A stretch of 6,659 nucleotides of DNA from JBGLNJ01 sp964353405 (lineage in GTDB: Bacteria > Chloroflexota > Anaerolineae > Fen-1058): assembly GCA_964353405.1 (NCBI GenBank), contig CAYGWJ010000034.1, positions 1 to 6,659 on the forward strand. Direction: 5' to 3'. Positions 1 through 6,055 of this stretch are shown piece by piece. Under the pieces are notes generated by a model. It made no database searches and was not told the DNA's origin. It worked only from the letters and a program-made list of their open reading frames with translations. Position 1 is the first letter of the stretch. Every line of letters begins with the position of its first letter. The translations under genes and the position numbers were made by a program.

Positions 1-643
1 TGAACTCGGGCACGTTTGCGATCAGCCGAGACTCGCGCGTCTTGGCATTCACTCGGATCGGCACGTATTCGATCGCCAATCGGTGCGCGCCGGCCTGGAT
101 GAGGGTCTCCAGCGTGTACGAATATTCGCTCAAGACGCTCGTCCGCAGCGCCGCATCGCGGCTGAATGCGCGAAAACCGCTCGTCGCATCGGGTATAGAG
201 ATGCCAGAAGCCAACTGCACAACCCAACTGCCGAATCGCTGTAGCAGGCGCTTGACCGGCGAAAAGTATTCCAGCGTCGCCACTCCCCGGTCGCCTACCA
301 CAATATCAGCCCGACCCGCCAGAATCGGTTCGACCAATCGAGCAATGTCGGCGCCATAATATTGGTTATCCGCATCCGTGTTGACGATGACGTCAGCGCC
401 CGCCAGCAGCGATGCCTCCAGGCCAGCCCGGAAGGCGCGAGCCAACCCTACATGCCGGCCCAGGCGGATCACATGATGAACGCCCAACTCGCGCGCCACC
501 TCCACCGTCCGGTCGCAACTGCCGTCGTCAACCACAAGCAGTTCAACAACGTCCACGCCCGCGATAGACTGGGGCAGATCGCTCACCGTCTGCGGCAGCG
601 TCTGTTCCTCATTAAGGCATGGGATTTGGATAATGAGCTTCAT
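1..643 (-). CDS. Glycosyltransferase family 2 protein (dolichol-phosphate mannosyltransferase-like), 3' end off window
   Basis: This is the N-terminal 214 residues of a GT-A fold glycosyltransferase read on the minus strand; the frame is still open at base 1. The protein starts MKLIIQIPCLNEEQTLPQ, the usual GT2 opening with the P-x-LNE motif. It continues with VVDDGSCDRT (about residues 38-47), which binds the nucleotide sugar, and NTDADNQY (about 89-96), which holds the DxD metal site. It reaches a TRESRL motif close to the window edge, as in polyprenyl-phosphate mannosyl/glucosyl transferases. Such enzymes usually move a sugar from a nucleotide donor to a polyprenyl phosphate or glycan at the cytoplasmic membrane face; donor and acceptor cannot be read here. 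The start is well fixed: an in-frame TGA lies three codons upstream (650-652) and the ATG is the only common start codon after it. The ribosome binding site is weak (GAG about 10 bases upstream). Confidence 0.9.
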   Translation of the reverse strand, partial: MKLIIQIPCLNEEQTLPQTVSDLPQSIAGVDVVELLVVDDGSCDRTVEVARELGVHHVIRLGRHVGLARAFRAGLEASLLAGADVIVNTDADNQYYGADIARLVEPILAGRADIVVGDRGVATLEYFSPVKRLLQRFGSWVVQLASGISIPDATSGFRAFSRDAALRTSVLSEYSYTLETLIQAGAHRLAIEYVPIRVNAKTRESRLIANVPEF

Positions 644-747
644 CAGAGATCATCTCAAGCCGACCGTCAATCCCGCACGGTATTGGGGGCATCGGGCCAC
701 GCGCCATCAGGTCTCAATCGCTGGGGCGTTTTTGGGAAGGCGACGGG

Positions 748-776
748 ATTATAACAAAAGAAGCTCAATATGGCAA
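748..776 (-). promoter_or_regulatory. Sigma70-type promoter for the glycosyltransferase
   Basis: On the minus strand TTGCCA (776-771; 5 of 6 to TTGACA) is followed by a 17-base spacer and a perfect TATAAT (753-748). It points at the glycosyltransferase start at 643 and predicts a leader of about 100 bases. It sits between the IS and the gene, so the gene would not depend on the IS for transcription. The leader shows no riboswitch or attenuator that I can recognise. Confidence 0.6.
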
Positions 777-829
777 CAAACATTGCTTTCCTGCTCTCAT
801 GCTCTCCTTGACCTTCATATACCCCCATG

Positions 830-2338
830 CTATCCTGCCAATGTCACGTTAGGACGAGTCGCAATATTGGTTTTGAGACAACGGCTGCTGGTCGAGCGAG
901 ATCGATTGACCAGATGGGCGACGACGTGTCGAGTCGCTTGTTCCGGCGTCAAGTCCGGCAAGGGCAGGACCGCCGTCAACAATTCTCGAACGTTAGCGGT
1001 CGAGAGTGCTGGCAAGACCTCGACTTCCAACTGCTCCAGCAGTTCGGGATCACGCGCATAAGTCTGCGCCCACTCCAGTTTGGTCTGAGCGACAAACCAC
1101 AACGACGCGGCCGTGAGTGCCAAGTGATGTTCCCACGCTCGATATTTCTGGGCCATGAATTCGTCCCAGCCGATTTCAGTTTTAGCGTCTTCAAAGGTGC
1201 GCTCGGTAAAGTAGCGCCGACAACTCCGCTCAATCAACTCTGTCTGGAGAATGTCGGCGGGAGCATTCAGCAGCGTATACGAACAGTCGCCATTCGTCTC
1301 GCGCCGGATCACCAACCATTCGGGTTGCGACTGTTTGTCGTTCACCACGGTCCAGACCGGCTGCACGGCAAAGTCTGCCTCCACCCACCCACGTTCCGAG
1401 TGGCGCACCTGGACATGCTGCCACTCGGTCTGACGACTTTTCGCCAGGGCGCGCACCTCGCGGGGTTTCTGACGACTCAATACTCGAGGCCGCGTGCAAC
1501 GTCGCCCTTTCTTGCTACGCCACTTTGGAATGCCAATTCTGGGCTCGCACAGATACACGCGCGTATTCGCGGGCACCTGCGCTGCGTAAGCCACGTTTTC
1601 CACGTTCAAATCAGCCCGAAATTGGCTGTCTCGCCCGTACAGCGTATCACACGCCAGCAGGTCAAACGGTACCCCATTCGCCTTGAGCCGTTTGATCATC
1701 TTCAGGCCCAACTCGATCTTCGTTTCAAATGGGCGGTCTTTCGGGATACCCAATGCTTGGCGTTTCTCGGCGAACGCTTTGCTCAGCCACTCTTCCCGCA
1801 AGAACAATTCGCCGTCCACTATCGTCCACAACTTGGCCTGGAGATGGGCATACACTACACAAGTGTCCACCCGACACATATCCACTTTGCCCAGCCGGCC
1901 ATTGTACTGCCGCGACGCGCCTGCATTGTGCGGGCCCGCTTTCTCGTCTGCGCTCTCATCCAAAATCAATGTGCCGCCCTGAGCCAAGACTGGTGTCGCT
2001 TTGATCTCGGCCTGAATCTGTCGGAAAACGGCTTGGCCCAACCAGGGCGATCGAGCCATGAAATGTTCCAGCGCCTGTCCATCCCCACTCTTCAGTGTTC
2101 GATCCATGTTGGCAAAGTTTCGTTTCGTCTCCATGGTCAATTGAGCCCGCAGATAGTCGTAGGCGTTCCGGCTCGTGTCGCGGGTGCGGGTTTTGAAACA
2201 GGGAGAAAATCGCAGCCAGAACCGATAGAGGCGATCTCCTAATTGGGCGGTCGCTTCTGGCGAAAGCCCCCAGCAGTCGGGAGCAGACACATCAACATTT
2301 TTGGCGTTTGCAAAGTCATTCGTTAATTGATACCACAA
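830..2338 (-). CDS. IS701 family transposase
   Basis: A 502-residue DDE transposase that catalyses cut-and-paste movement of its IS. An N-terminal helical part (about residues 25-110, containing CFKTRTRDTSRNAYDYL) leads into the DDE_5-type RNase H-like core. The first catalytic Asp is D127 in LILDESADEKAG. It is followed by the family signature RQYNGRLGKVDMC (about 143-155), the second Asp D231 in LACDTLYGRD, and a glutamate in RTFEDAKTEIGWDE (about 380-393). The start is TTG at 2338: an in-frame TAG lies two codons upstream, and the first internal ATG (residue 69) would remove conserved residues, so I prefer TTG. The stop codon (830-832) lies outside the left inverted repeat and is supplied by flanking DNA. 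The frame is intact and all catalytic residues are present, so the protein may be active. Confidence 0.88.
   Translation of the reverse strand: MWYQLTNDFANAKNVDVSAPDCWGLSPEATAQLGDRLYRFWLRFSPCFKTRTRDTSRNAYDYLRAQLTMETKRNFANMDRTLKSGDGQALEHFMARSPWLGQAVFRQIQAEIKATPVLAQGGTLILDESADEKAGPHNAGASRQYNGRLGKVDMCRVDTCVVYAHLQAKLWTIVDGELFLREEWLSKAFAEKRQALGIPKDRPFETKIELGLKMIKRLKANGVPFDLLACDTLYGRDSQFRADLNVENVAYAAQVPANTRVYLCEPRIGIPKWRSKKGRRCTRPRVLSRQKPREVRALAKSRQTEWQHVQVRHSERGWVEADFAVQPVWTVVNDKQSQPEWLVIRRETNGDCSYTLLNAPADILQTELIERSCRRYFTERTFEDAKTEIGWDEFMAQKYRAWEHHLALTAASLWFVAQTKLEWAQTYARDPELLEQLEVEVLPALSTANVRELLTAVLPLPDLTPEQATRHVVAHLVNRSRSTSSRCLKTNIATRPNVTLAG
836..853 (+). repeat. IS left terminal inverted repeat
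   Basis: TGCCAATGTCACGTTAGG, matching the minus-strand reading of the right end at 16 of 18 positions, the first 12 without mismatch. It overlaps the last codons of the transposase (the C-terminal VTLAG is encoded by the repeat and flank). Confidence 0.7.
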
Positions 2339-2415
2339 TTCACGCTATTGCCAAATACGACCAAGTCGGGAACCGCTAGATGTGGGGATAAAAAAGTGCG
2401 ATACCCCCATATGTG

Positions 2416-2433
2416 CCAAATGTGACATTGGCA
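2416..2433 (-). repeat. IS right terminal inverted repeat
   Basis: Read on the minus strand this is TGCCAATGTCACATTTGG. Together with two inner bases it forms a near-palindrome at 2414-2433 (TGCCAA at 2414-2419 against TTGGCA at 2428-2433, with TGT/ACA pairing inside), so this end could fold on itself, while the left end cannot do so well. Confidence 0.7.
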
Positions 2434-2481
2434 AGTTAATCACCGAGATCCAAGCAGTACTGCAACAATCGGTCCTCTGAA

Positions 2482-2652
2482 TGAACGGGATGGTTTGCCG
2501 ATGCCGACGTTCTCCCCATGCTAGAGCGCATTGCCCGGCAAGACAAGGTTGAACAGGTACGCCGCGCCGCCCAACGCGCCATCAAACAAATCCGCAAACG
2601 AACGGAACACAACCATGGCGACATCCGAACAACTCTCCCGCGCCAAGTTTGA
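2482..2652 (+). pseudogene. 3' remnant of a HEAT-like repeat gene next to the IS
   Basis: Frame from 2482 to the TGA at 2650-2652, too short to stand as a convincing gene. After a TGA at 2482-2484 the frame reads TGWFADADVLPMLERIARQD and goes on through VEQVRRAAQRAIKQIRKR, the A/L-rich amphipathic pattern of the last helices of a HEAT/PBS-lyase-like protein. A 44-codon version could start at ATG 2518 but has no clear ribosome binding site. I read it as the C-terminal end of a gene whose body is missing, broken by the IS insertion and at least one stop. It is not an obvious copy of the two HEAT-like genes downstream. HEAT tails end many large proteins, so the parent cannot be named. Confidence 0.45.
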
Positions 2653-2679
2653 CGATCTGTCAAATCCGCGGACACAAGT

Positions 2680-2708
2680 TTGCGACTCGGGTGCAAGCCG
2701 AGTACAAT
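2680..2708 (+). promoter_or_regulatory. Sigma70-type promoter of the hsdM'-HEAT-abiE operon
   Basis: TTGCGA (2680-2685, 4 of 6) and TACAAT (2703-2708, 5 of 6) are separated by exactly 17 bases. The predicted start of transcription near 2715 gives a leader of about 23 bases ahead of the ATG at 2738. The only purine-rich ribosome binding candidate, AAAAGGA (2715-2721), lies unusually far (16 bases) from that ATG. No equally good promoter was seen before the downstream genes, so this one may serve all of them. Confidence 0.5.
2685..2703. promoter_or_regulatory. Dyad between -35 and -10 (candidate operator)
   Basis: ACTCGG (2685-2690), a 7-base centre, then CCGAGT (2698-2703) is a perfect 6-bp inverted repeat. 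It fills the promoter spacer and touches the last base of the -35 and the first base of the -10, a position where a bound dimeric regulator would block or reshape the promoter. No regulator gene is in the window, so the operator role is inference. Confidence 0.35.
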
Positions 2709-2737
2709 AAATCGAAAAGGAACCGGGTCATTCTACC

Positions 2738-3430
2738 ATGCCACCACGCAAGAAATCCAAATACGAAACACCCTCTGCCCCGGCCAACGGCAACGGCGTC
2801 GTCGCACTGACCAAAGAACTTTGGCAGGCCGCTGTCAATTTGCGCGGATCGGTCGAACCCGCCGATTACAAGCGTTACGTCCTGCCCATCATCTTTTTGC
2901 GCTTTCTTTCGCTGCGGTACGAAAAACGCCGCGCCGAGCTGGAGCGCGCGATCAAGGAGCCGGGCAGTGAATACTATGGCGACAAGCACGCGCTGGCCGA
3001 CCCCGACGAATACCGCAGCGCCGGAGCCTTTATCATCCCCGAAGACGCGCGCTGGGACAATATCCGCAAGCACGCGCAGGCCGACGACATCAAAATCCGG
3101 CTCGACAACATCCTCGAGCTTTTGGAAAACACCTACCCCGACAAATTGCGCGGCTTGCTCCCGCGCATCTATGCCGGATCGAACCTGGAACGCGAAAACG
3201 TCACCGGCCTGATCAACCTGTTCTCCAAAGACATTTTCAGGCAAGACCACGGCGGCGAGGACCTCATCGGGCGGGTGTACGAATACTTTATCGGCGAGTT
3301 TGCTTCGTCCGAGGGCAAGCGCGGCGTGGATGATGGCCGAAAGCTTTGGCCCTGCAATCGCTTTATGAGCGCGTCAAGCAAGAGTATGCTGCAGCCTACA
3401 AGTAAAGCTGCACCTGAAGGAGAACGATGA
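2738..3430 (+). CDS. hsdM: Type I restriction-modification M subunit, N-terminal domain only (truncated hsdM)
   Basis: A 230-residue product whose first ~195 residues are the HsdM N-terminal helical domain (AAVNLRGSVEPADYKRYVLP, then IIFLRFLSLRYEKRR, and later LIGRVYEYFIGEFASSEGKRG). In intact HsdM this domain precedes a SAM-dependent adenine N6-methyltransferase domain and helps assemble the HsdM2S complex. Here homology stops right after GKRG, where GEFYTP normally follows. SAM motif I and the NPPF catalytic motif are absent, and the last ~35 residues are unrelated. Full HsdM is around 500 aa or more, so this cannot methylate DNA alone, and no hsdS or hsdR is present. The TGA overlaps the ATG of the next gene (ATGA, 3427-3430), so translation can still couple into it. 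It may be a pseudogene kept as a leader, or a retained assembly domain; I favour decay by deletion. Confidence 0.8.
   Translation: MPPRKKSKYETPSAPANGNGVVALTKELWQAAVNLRGSVEPADYKRYVLPIIFLRFLSLRYEKRRAELERAIKEPGSEYYGDKHALADPDEYRSAGAFIIPEDARWDNIRKHAQADDIKIRLDNILELLENTYPDKLRGLLPRIYAGSNLERENVTGLINLFSKDIFRQDHGGEDLIGRVYEYFIGEFASSEGKRGVDDGRKLWPCNRFMSASSKSMLQPTSKAAPEGER
3334..3405 (+). pseudogene. Out-of-frame 3' remnant of another gene fused to hsdM
   Basis: Just past the point where HsdM similarity ends, a different frame (codons from 3334, TAA at 3403-3405) reads WPKALALQSLYERVKQEY and then AAAYK before the stop, a plausible helical C-terminus. In the hsdM frame the same bases give a low-complexity tail of no family character. 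This suggests a deletion joined the 5' part of hsdM to the 3' end of a second gene in a different frame. I do not recognise the second gene; the fragment is short and could be chance. Confidence 0.3.
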
Positions 3431-4275
3431 CGACCAACCATTACCCGTCGCCAGTAGACAAGTTACTCACGTATGGCGATGCCCGCACACTACTCGAATG
3501 GCCCAATTACCTTGAACTTGGCTTGAGCCTGGAACATGTCCCAGACCTCATACGCATGGCGATGGATGATGACCTGTTCGCCGCTGATATGGAAAGCCTG
3601 GAAACCTGGGCGCCAGTCCACGCTTGGCGCGCACTCGGCCAACTGCGCGCACATGCTGCAATCGAATCGCTCGTCGGTTTGCTGCGCCGCATTGATCAAG
3701 TTGACGACGAGTGGATTCAAGACGAAATCCCAAAGGTCTTGGGCATGATTGGCCCGGCGGCGATTCCAGCGTTGGCGGCGTACCTGGCCGATCCTGCACA
3801 CGAGATGTACGCGCGCGCCGCCGCCGCGCGCGGCCTGCAACAGATTGCCGAACGGCAACCCGATGCGCGCGCCGAGTGTGTGGCCCTCCTCACACGCCAA
3901 CTGGAACTGTTCGCCGAGCAAGATGCGACGTTCAACGCTTTTCTCATTGATCTGCTGACCGATCTGGCTGCGGTCGAGTCGGCGCTGGTCATGGAGCGCG
4001 CATTCGCTTCGGACAGTGTGGACGAGTTCATACGGGGCGACTGGGAAGACGTACAAATTGCATTAGGGCTAAAAGAGGCGCGTGAACACCCGCGAGAACC
4101 AGGCGCACTTCAACCGCTGGCGCTGACGCGCGGCTCTCAACCGCGCACCGATATGGCTCGTTTACTGGAAGACATTGACCGTCAATACCCGGTCAGTCGA
4201 AAAGCCAAAACGAAAGCCAAAGCCAAACGCAAGATGGCCGAGAAATCGAAAAAGAAAAACCGGAAGAAAAAGTGA
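3427..4275 (+). CDS. HEAT-like repeat protein with lysine-rich tail (DUF1186-like), copy 1
   Basis: A 282-residue, probably cytosolic protein with no signal peptide or membrane segment. Residues 1-60 carry the family opening YPSPVDKLLTYGDAR and EWPNYLELGL. From about 65 to 200 alternating helices with HEAT character follow (HAWRALGQLR, GMIGPAAIPALAAYLAD, ECVALLTRQLE, VESALVMERAFA), then GDWEDVQIALGL (204-215). After a variable linker the last ~26 residues are strongly basic (KAKTKAKAKRK, then KKKNRKKK). HEAT folds normally act as protein-binding scaffolds, and the basic tail could contact nucleic acid or the ribosome; neither is shown here. I recall such proteins annotated as DUF1186, but I am not certain of the name. 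The start is set by AAGGAG 4-5 bases ahead of the ATG, which overlaps the hsdM' stop. A paralogue follows after 15 bases. Confidence 0.85.
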   Translation: MTTNHYPSPVDKLLTYGDARTLLEWPNYLELGLSLEHVPDLIRMAMDDDLFAADMESLETWAPVHAWRALGQLRAHAAIESLVGLLRRIDQVDDEWIQDEIPKVLGMIGPAAIPALAAYLADPAHEMYARAAAARGLQQIAERQPDARAECVALLTRQLELFAEQDATFNAFLIDLLTDLAAVESALVMERAFASDSVDEFIRGDWEDVQIALGLKEAREHPREPGALQPLALTRGSQPRTDMARLLEDIDRQYPVSRKAKTKAKAKRKMAEKSKKKNRKKK

Positions 4276-4290
4276 AACGGAGAAATTGAA

Positions 4291-5136
4291 ATGACCGGAA
4301 CCCATTACCCGCCGCCGGTTGATAAACTGCTTGCCTTGGGCGATCCCCGCAACGTGATCGAATGGCCCGACTATGTTGCGTTAGGTCTTGGCCTGGAGCA
4401 CAGCCCCGGCCTCATCCGTATGGCGCTGGATGAAGAATTGCACTGGGCCGACTCGGACAGCCTGGAGGTCTGGTCGCCCATCCACGCCTGGCGCGCGCTC
4501 GGCCAACTGCGCGCCGAGTCTGCCGTCGAGCCGCTCTTGGGCCTGTTGCATCGGATTGACGACGATCAGGATGACTGGGTGGGCGAAGAGATACCCGAGG
4601 TGATGGGCATGATTGGCCCGGCGGCGATTCCGGCGCTCGCCACATACCTGGCCGATGCTTTGCACGGTCATTGGGCGCGTGTGGCTGCCGCAGCCAGTCT
4701 GACAAAACTCGGCCAGCAGCATCCTGAATCGCGCTCCGAATGCGTGGCAGTTCTCGCGCGCCAGTTGGAACGCTACACAGAAAACACCGAGGCGCTCAAC
4801 GGCGACTTGATCGCCGAACTGCTCGATCTGAAGGCAGTCGAGTCTGCGCCCGTCATGGAACGCGCCTTTGCCGCAGGCCAGGTCGAACAAGACATAGCCG
4901 GTGATTGGGAAGATGTGCAAATTGACCTGGGACTGAGGCGGACGCGCGAAACACCCAAGCCAAACTATGCTGCAAGCATGATAGGCCCAGAGCTTGCCAA
5001 GTTTGCGGCGCTGCCTCGACGTCTACAAGGCGAGACCGGACGTTCAAGCTCTGGAAGCGTCCAGCGCCGGAAAGCCAAGAAGCGAGACAAGCGCAAGCAA
5101 CAAGAGCCACGCAGCAAAAAGAGCCGCAAGAAGTAG
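4291..5136 (+). CDS. HEAT-like repeat protein with lysine-rich tail (DUF1186-like), copy 2
   Basis: A 281-residue paralogue of the preceding protein. The two align without gaps over residues 1-220, with 133 identities by my hand count (about 60%), and then diverge in the linker. The strongest conserved blocks are HAWRALGQLRA, MIGPAAIPALA, CVA.L.RQLE, VESA.VMERAFA and GDWEDVQI. The tail is again basic (RRKAKKRDKRKQ, then SKKSRKK), so the charge is kept although the residues are not. A 27-bp stretch is identical in DNA (3741-3767 and 4605-4631), exactly at the offset of the two start codons, which indicates tandem duplication followed by divergence. The start has GGAG (4279-4282) eight bases upstream. 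Copies this different may have separate partners; a hetero-complex is possible. Function unknown. Confidence 0.85.
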   Translation: MTGTHYPPPVDKLLALGDPRNVIEWPDYVALGLGLEHSPGLIRMALDEELHWADSDSLEVWSPIHAWRALGQLRAESAVEPLLGLLHRIDDDQDDWVGEEIPEVMGMIGPAAIPALATYLADALHGHWARVAAAASLTKLGQQHPESRSECVAVLARQLERYTENTEALNGDLIAELLDLKAVESAPVMERAFAAGQVEQDIAGDWEDVQIDLGLRRTRETPKPNYAASMIGPELAKFAALPRRLQGETGRSSSGSVQRRKAKKRDKRKQQEPRSKKSRKK

Positions 5137-5145
5137 AGGTGTGGA

Positions 5146-5403
5146 ATGAGGGACGAAATTCCGCGCAGCCTGGCCCCCTTTTTTCAGGAATATGATTTGG
5201 GCCAGCTTGACGCTGACCAGGCGGCCTCCACCATCATCGAGCGGACGCTACGCTATGGAAACCGCGCCGAACTGCGTTGGTTGTTTGCGCGCTACCCCAG
5301 GCCCGTCATTGCCGACTGGGTACGCCGCTGGGGACGGTACGCCTTGCCCACTCCGCACCTGGCCTTTTGGAAATTGCTCCTGCAACTAGAGGAGGCTGCA
5401 TGA
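5146..5403 (+). CDS. DUF6922 family small protein, probable antitoxin partner of AbiEii-like toxin
   Basis: An 85-residue soluble protein matching, from memory, the DUF6922 pattern: IPRSLAPFFQEYDLGQLD near the N-terminus, then IIERTLRYGNRAELRWLFARY (written here as IIERTLRYGNR and AELRWLFARY), then WVRRWGRYALP and a final AFWKLLLQLEE. Members of this family are typically encoded directly before AbiEii-type nucleotidyltransferases, as here, and the first gene of such pairs is usually the antitoxin; that role is inferred. The start is supported by AGAGGTG (5135-5141), which overlaps the stop of the preceding HEAT gene. The stop overlaps the toxin ATG by four bases (ATGA, 5400-5403), giving tight translational coupling and fixed dosage. 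An antitoxin DNA-binding motif is not obvious in it. Confidence 0.75.
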   Translation: MRDEIPRSLAPFFQEYDLGQLDADQAASTIIERTLRYGNRAELRWLFARYPRPVIADWVRRWGRYALPTPHLAFWKLLLQLEEAA

Positions 5404-6050
5404 CAGACCTGCATGGGGAGACCGTCACGCCGCTCATGCGTGACGTGATGCGGACCGTCGGGGCCAGCGATCTATGCCCACGTTTTTACCTGGCGGGTGG
5501 GACGGCGCTGGCGCTGCAATTGAGACACCGCCGTTCAGTTGACCTGGATTTCTTTTCCGAAACGGACGAGGTGCGTCCCGAGACACACCTGCAAGTCTTG
5601 CGGACACTCGTAGAATTTCACCCCACCGTCATCGAGCACACCTGGGGCAATCTGCTGTTGCTGGTCGAGGATTTGCGCGTCGGCTTTTTCGGCTACAGTT
5701 ACAAGTTAGTTGCGCCCACTGTTCCGGCGGAGGGCGTGCCCCTCGCAGGCTTGGCCGACATTGGCTTGATGAAGCTCGACGCCATCTCGGGCCGCGCCAA
5801 CCGCAAAGATTTCCACGATCTCTATGCCATTGCCCAACGCATCCCCTTGCGCGACCTGCTGGCGCTGGCCCCGGAAAAATATCCATACAACCGCGATTTT
5901 GAAGCGCAGGTCGTGCGCGATCTGGTCTACTTTGAACGGGCTGACCAGGAAGCGCCCTTGCCCTTGTTGCACGCGGTCGAGTGGTCAACCGTCAAAACCT
6001 TTTTCCGCGAGCAGGCTCTTCGACTCGGCCAAGCGTGGTTGGAGGCGTAA
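5400..6050 (+). CDS. Nucleotidyltransferase AbiEii/AbiGii toxin family protein
   Basis: A 216-residue nucleotidyltransferase-fold protein of the type IV-like AbiE toxins. Several characterised relatives transfer nucleotides to tRNA or another target and stop growth, often as abortive phage defence; the substrate of this one is unknown. Visible motifs in order: YLAGGTALALQL (30-41, the GG[S/T] nucleotide loop), HRRSVDLDFF (43-52, metal-binding D48 and D50), LADIGLMKLDAI (118-129, conserved Lys) and NRKDFHDLY (134-142, the KD-x2-DL block). All expected active-site residues are present and the length is normal for a compact AbiEii. The start is ATG 5400, overlapping the DUF6922 stop; the same frame stays open back to 5277, but that extra N-terminus lies inside the upstream gene and is not family-like. 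GGAGG (5391-5395) lies just before the start. Confidence 0.88.
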   Translation: MTDLHGETVTPLMRDVMRTVGASDLCPRFYLAGGTALALQLRHRRSVDLDFFSETDEVRPETHLQVLRTLVEFHPTVIEHTWGNLLLLVEDLRVGFFGYSYKLVAPTVPAEGVPLAGLADIGLMKLDAISGRANRKDFHDLYAIAQRIPLRDLLALAPEKYPYNRDFEAQVVRDLVYFERADQEAPLPLLHAVEWSTVKTFFREQALRLGQAWLEA

Positions 6051-6055
6051 TTTGT

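Larger units (their letters stand above)
836..2433 (-). mobile_element. IS701-like insertion sequence (about 1.6 kb)
   Basis: A single-transposase element bounded by an imperfect inverted repeat. The left end (836-853) and the right end (2433-2416, minus strand) share TGCCAATGTCAC exactly and match at 16 of 18 positions. The transposase fills nearly the whole interior, as in a simple IS. IS701 members usually duplicate a 4-bp YTAR target. The flanks here read CTAT (830-833) on the left and TTAA (2436-2439) on the right, so no clear target duplication is seen. The boundaries are therefore good to a few bases only. The right side cuts into remains of a HEAT-like gene. Confidence 0.75.

Noticed and set aside
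699..734. Possible intrinsic terminator (CGCGCCA ... TGGGGCG then TTTTT) on the plus strand
   Set aside because: The stem has a mismatch and a 15-base loop, and no plus-strand gene ends there.
42..754. Plus-strand open frames of 105 and 130 codons over the left region
   Set aside because: They lie opposite the glycosyltransferase, whose motifs are unmistakable on the minus strand; they have no family-like sequence.
827..2242. A 471-codon plus-strand frame across the IS
   Set aside because: It is the antisense shadow of the transposase; DDE motifs are on the minus strand only.
2454..2463. 10-bp palindrome GCAGTACTGC just right of the IS
   Set aside because: Short, single copy and not placed relative to any promoter; likely chance.
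2615..2710. 31-codon ORF (ATG 2615 to TAA 2708) as a gene of its own
   Set aside because: No ribosome binding site, overlaps the promoter and the HEAT-like remnant, and shows no independent support.
2660..3250. A 196-codon minus-strand frame opposite hsdM
   Set aside because: HsdM motifs are clear on the plus strand. The hydrophobic, Gly/Val-rich antisense product is what codon-biased GC-rich genes give in the opposite frame.
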